Assembly: GCA_017311185.1 (NCBI GenBank)
Contig: JAESUZ010003282.1
Coordinates: 124,001-188,000, forward strand
From: Proteles cristata cristata
Taxonomy: Eukaryota; Chordata; Mammalia; Carnivora; Hyaenidae
DNA length: 64,000 nucleotides
Reading direction: 5' to 3'
In this document: piece by piece, positions 60,008-64,000 of the stretch
How the letters are laid out: each line of letters starts with the position of its first letter
How positions within the stretch are numbered: position 1 is the stretch's first letter
Made by a program: the position numbers and the translations under genes
The notes under the pieces: generated by a model
The model's database searches: none
Seen by the model: the letters and a program-made list of their open reading frames with translations, nothing else
What the model was told of the DNA's origin: nothing

Positions 60008-60205
60008 ATCAGAGCAGAGTTTGAATCCGATCTTGACATTTAATAGCCAAGTGATTTTTTTTCCAGATCATTGGATTTATAATTTTCTTATCTGTCTAAT
60101 GGAGATATTAGTGTTCTTAACATAGTTATAAGTTGTTGGTCAAGGTACCACGAAAGGGAAGATGTAAAAGTATGTCACATAATACCTGACATTTAATAAG
60201 CATTT
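60008..60205 (+). repeat. MIR, sense
   Basis: CAGAGCAGAGTTTGAATCCG, then TTTTCTTATCTGTCTAATGG and ATAATACCTGACATTTAATA follow the MIR from start to end. Confidence 0.7.
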
Positions 60206-61753
60206 TATGACTATTTTAAAAAATTTTTCCATTCCCATATTTGTTACATTTAATAACACTAAGTATATAGCAGACACTTTAATGTAAAATAAATTATAGA
60301 AATGTAACTCTAAAACGGAAAACATTGCTATGAGGTTTTTTTCTTTCAAAATTATAATTATTTTTTTTCTAATAATAATAGCTTGTTATTAAAATATAGG
60401 CAATACAGAGAAAGTCAAAGCTCATTTCTCATCGCACCCCTTTAAAATAATGTAAATAATTTGGTGTATATTCATTTTGACTTTCTAAATGCCTTTTTAT
60501 GTATTTATATATTTTTATACATTCAATTCAATTTTTAGATAGTTTTCATAGGTATTTATATTTTAGATCATTACAACTGATATTCATCGTTATATATGGG
60601 GATGAATTTGCAGCAAATCACTTCTGTTGGTTAATGAATTTGTCAAACTTCTAAATACTCTAAGGTGTCCTTCCAGTCACAGCTATGTGGATATTTTTAT
60701 GTGTGTAGTTTACAAATGTGTTCTGTGATACCCCTGAATATACACACAGTTTCCTCATTTATATTTTGCCCATATGATCGACCTGAAAACTAGAGATAGG
60801 GATTTATAATATTGGAGCATTTTATAATCTCATATGAAGCGTATGGGCTTCTTTGTATTTTAGGCTCTTGAAAATTAACATAATTTATTAACTCCTCCTT
60901 TTTCATCTTTGTACATTCAAATAGAAATCATTAAAAATATTTAATAAGAAATCAGGTGGTACATGGAATATTTAATACTCCTTTCATGATTTTTTTCCAG
61001 ATACTAAGACTTCTGAAAATCCTTTGCCTATAAATCAAAAAAAAAGTCAGTGCGTTAAATGGTGAAGCTAGATGTTTAATAATATAGGCGATAGTTCACT
61101 TATTCTTCAGCTTTTTTTGCTTAGAAAATTGTTTTAATTGCTTCTGTAAAGCAATTTAGTTCGTGTTCCTGCAACTTTCAAGGAAGATCCACTAAAATTT
61201 AGTGGTATAGTTTTACTAAGAGTATGTTTTGGGGTCATGGCATATTACTCTCCATTCCTTAACAAATACTCATATTTTCCATGACTCATCACAAAAATTC
61301 TTGATTACCATTATTGTGAAAATTGTTTACCATATGAATATATTTTGTTATAATAACTGTATAAACTTAATATATTTAAATGCCTTGTATATTAAATGTA
61401 TTTACATATTACATATTTAGGATTTGTCTAATGCCACAGTAAGAACAACTGTATATATGATTTTGTGTGAATGTGCCTTAAGCACAATAAATGTACCTAA
61501 GATCCTGTTGATTCTTACTGCTTTGTGGAAAGTATAAAACCTTAGTGAATATAAGTTATATATTTAGAATGTTACACCTTTGAATATGTAAGAATACTAA
61601 ATGTTTTAGGCAAAAATAAAGCGAGAAATTTGGCTAAAAGTCATTTAATTCCAGAATAATTAAATATTATGGACCTAATCTTTAGAGTGATCGATTTATT
61701 CTTAGATACTTAGAACACATAGAGATATTGAGAGTGTTTTAGGTATGATTAGA

Positions 61754-61976
61754 GGGGCACCTGGGTGGCTCGTTGGTTAAGCGGCTGACTTCAGCTCAGG
61801 ATTTTGCAATTTGTGAATTTGAGCCCCACATAGGGGCTCTGTGCTGACCGCTCAGAGGCTGGAGCCTGCTTCCGATTCTGTGTCTCCTTCTCTGTCTACA
61901 CCTCTCCTGCTCACACTCTGTCTCTCTGTCTCCCAAATACAAATAAACGTTAAAAAATTATTTTAAAAAAATAGTC
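61754..61976 (+). repeat. SINEC with 8-bp duplication
   Basis: TGATTAGA at 61746-61753 recurs at 61977-61984; complete sense copy with a small head deletion. Confidence 0.94.
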
Positions 61977-62439
61977 TGATTAGATTGAGTGTAATATTGA
62001 ATGTTGGCAGTTTATGGAAGAAGAGTCTGTTAAGGGTAGAGGAGACTGAGAGTTATCTCTGATTATATTAGGGTATAATTTTGGGAATTATTGAAATTTG
62101 AGATAGTCTGTGAAAGCTGAAAATAGCCCCAGCTTCCTTGTCACCTAATAACATTTTCACTCTTCTTTGGGACTAAGGCAGCAGGCTACCTGAAAGAAAC
62201 TTTATAAGCTCCAACCACCAGATCTAGCCACCTAATTATGTCAGTACCTATGTAGTCTGTATTTTCTTTTATTCTGATAAACTGTCTTTGCCCCTAGCAA
62301 AGGCTAATCCTCCACTTTTATTCTAGATTTCATTCCCTCTTACTTACTCAGACATGTTTTAGCAATTCTTTCTTCTTCTTATATATTATCAATATACCAG
62401 TCAACAGTATTTGACAGGGATCACTGTCTTCTCTTAGAA

Positions 62440-62900
62440 GCATTTCATTTTGCTTTGAGCATACCTCTGCCTCACTGATTGCAGCCTCAAGTTTCCTTTG
62501 CTGGTTTCTTCTCATTTTCCTGAGGTCAATCCTTTGACTGCTTCATACTTTTTTTGTACATATTTACTCCCTTGGAGATCCTATTCATATTCAGTGTCAA
62601 GGTTTTAAATAAGCATCTGTTCTTTCATGACTACCGAATGTTTATATCCATTCTAGACCTTTCATCTGATCTCTACACTAGTGATGCAGTTTACCTGTTG
62701 AATATCACTTGTGTGTCTAATAAATATGTTAGAATGACATATTCTGATCTTTCAAATCCCTAAATCTACTTTGCCCACAGTCTTTTCTATCTTAACTGCA
62801 ACTTCATCCTTAAAATTGCTAAAGCCAAAAATCTTGGAGTCGTGCTTACTTTATGTCCTTTTCTTAAACTTTACATTGAATCCATCATGATTCTGATGTT
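62440..62900. repeat. L2-like ancient repeat
   Basis: Text around GACCTTTCATCTGATCTCTA and AGCCAAAAATCTTGGAGTCG resembles a widespread mammalian repeat segment, probably LINE2. The 69-residue open frame here is a by-product. Confidence 0.45.
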
Positions 62901-64000
62901 GTTCAAGATTATTTACCTTATATGAAACCCAAAAGCACATTAAAAAAATAAATATTGTAAAAACCCATTCCCTTCTGCTTAGCCAGGTACAGAATCAACA
63001 AAAGATGTAGTTAGCTATGAGTTTAGTGTTAAAACTCTGGAGAGTGGCAGAAAGTAACCTCTCCTAGTTAACTGGATTGACCAGACTGAGCCCTCAAATT
63101 GTTCGGTTTCAAAAGATAAAGCAATGGGAAATCTAAATTCATGTTTAATTTTATGTTACAGGAAATTATAGAAAATAGTCTGTATTGTAAGGATTATGAG
63201 TACATCCATAATAGCATAAATATACCCGCAAGAATTAATTTTCAAAGAATAAATATTAAGCAGGAAAATTAAGAAAATTCTAAATAATGCCAGTTCATTG
63301 GATTGTATCAAAGTTAAATCTTTTTATCTTTGAGGACACAGTTAGTTTAAAATGCAAACTGATAGGTGGTATATATACACATTGTGAATGATAAGTAAAT
63401 GTATACTGAACCATTTGGAATATTGTGCTAAATCAAAACTTCATCTTTTTTGAGGATTATACCTTAAGGAAATTACACACCTAAAAAAATAAATTATCTG
63501 AGTGGTAATTGTTTCCTCTAAAATATTTTGAGATACTTTTATGCTTGTCAACTGGAAATTTCCTCATTTTATTGTCCATGAAATATATTCTAGTTATGGA
63601 CTTCATTTCTCTTTCTAATTTAAATCAATTAGCTTTTACTATTTTATGTTTTTTATTCTGAACTCAGTTATTGAATGAAATTATATTATTTCAAACACAA
63701 GGAGAAAAAATTGGGTTTTTATAGTGCTAATATATTTTCAATAAATATGTAATAACAATTTTAAATTCTTTCTAATTATACATTTCATTGGTATGTCTTA
63801 CTACAATAGGTATTTCATGTCTGGAAATAATCTGCCAGAATAAGACAAAAATCAATCTATATACCTGTCAATATGTAGATAATTCAGTAGAGGAAGTTTC
63901 GGTAGAGGAAGGAAAGCTGGTGGATGTGGCCTGTCAGAATTCAGGGGCAAGAATGTGTATGCATTTGATTTCATTTTTACATTTAACATTTTTTTAAACA

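Larger units (their letters stand above)
44623..64000 (+). other. NOVA1: NOVA1 intron 2, 5' part (runs off the window)
   Basis: Starts at donor GTAGGT and continues past the right edge. From 44.6 to 51.27 kb it is AT-rich and free of recognisable young repeats, apart from a GC-richer block at 49.64-50.06 kb. From 51.27 kb on it carries six SINEC insertions, MIR fragments, a TTCC microsatellite and an L2-like patch. The intervals 44623-49640, 51770-53430, 54251-58433, 58644-59000, 60210-61745, 61985-62440 and 62900-64000 show nothing further that I can name. Confidence 0.9.

Noticed and set aside
44623..64000. NOVA1 exon 3
   Set aside because: I looked for sequence encoding the expected continuation TTERVCLIQ and did not find it; it probably lies beyond the window.

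Overview
The window is nuclear DNA of a feliform carnivore, most likely a felid. The evidence is about twenty copies of the carnivore tRNA-derived SINE in its feline form (a GGGGCGCCTGGGTGGCT-type head, a GA/CT-rich middle and an AAATAAATAAA tail), together with carnivore-type LINE-1 3' ends and older mammal-wide repeats (MIR, L2-like, MER20, MaLR LTRs). There are no prokaryotic genes. Nearly all the short open frames in the window are chance frames or translations of repeats.

The only protein-coding gene I can support is the 5' end of NOVA1 (neuro-oncological ventral antigen 1, a neuronal KH-domain splicing regulator) on the + strand. A CpG island (about 41.33-42.96 kb) covers the promoter and a long 5'UTR. 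Exon 1 coding sequence is 42601-42736 (45 codons plus one base). Intron 1 is 1,742 bp. Exon 2 is 44479-44622 and carries the first half of KH domain 1. Intron 2 then runs off the right edge (at least 19.4 kb). The remaining exons lie beyond the window.

Layout: 1-33.9 kb is gene-free upstream DNA packed with LINE-1, SINEC, MaLR/ERV and DNA-transposon fossils, several nested. These include a twin-primed (5'-inverted) L1 at 21.26-23.39 kb inside an older L1, a composite antisense L1M at 9.0-12.1 kb, and an ERV-L-like remnant with a broken dUTPase-like segment at 32.6-34.3 kb. From 33.9 to 51.3 kb no carnivore SINE is seen, and this quiet stretch holds the NOVA1 promoter and first two exons. From 51.3 kb to the end, intron 2 again carries SINEs.

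The most interesting signals lie in and around NOVA1. (1) A 30-nt sequence at 51690-51719 has good splice sites on both sides, keeps the phase-1 reading frame of exon 2 and has no stop, so it is a candidate cassette microexon. (2) A GC-richer block at 49.64-50.06 kb has a YCAY (NOVA-site) cluster, an acceptor and donor 138 nt apart, and an in-frame stop; it could be an autoregulatory poison exon or an enhancer. (3) The NOVA1 frame stays open for at least 330 codons upstream of the start ATG, and a separate 37-codon uORF lies in the leader. All three are inferences from raw sequence and need RNA or conservation data.
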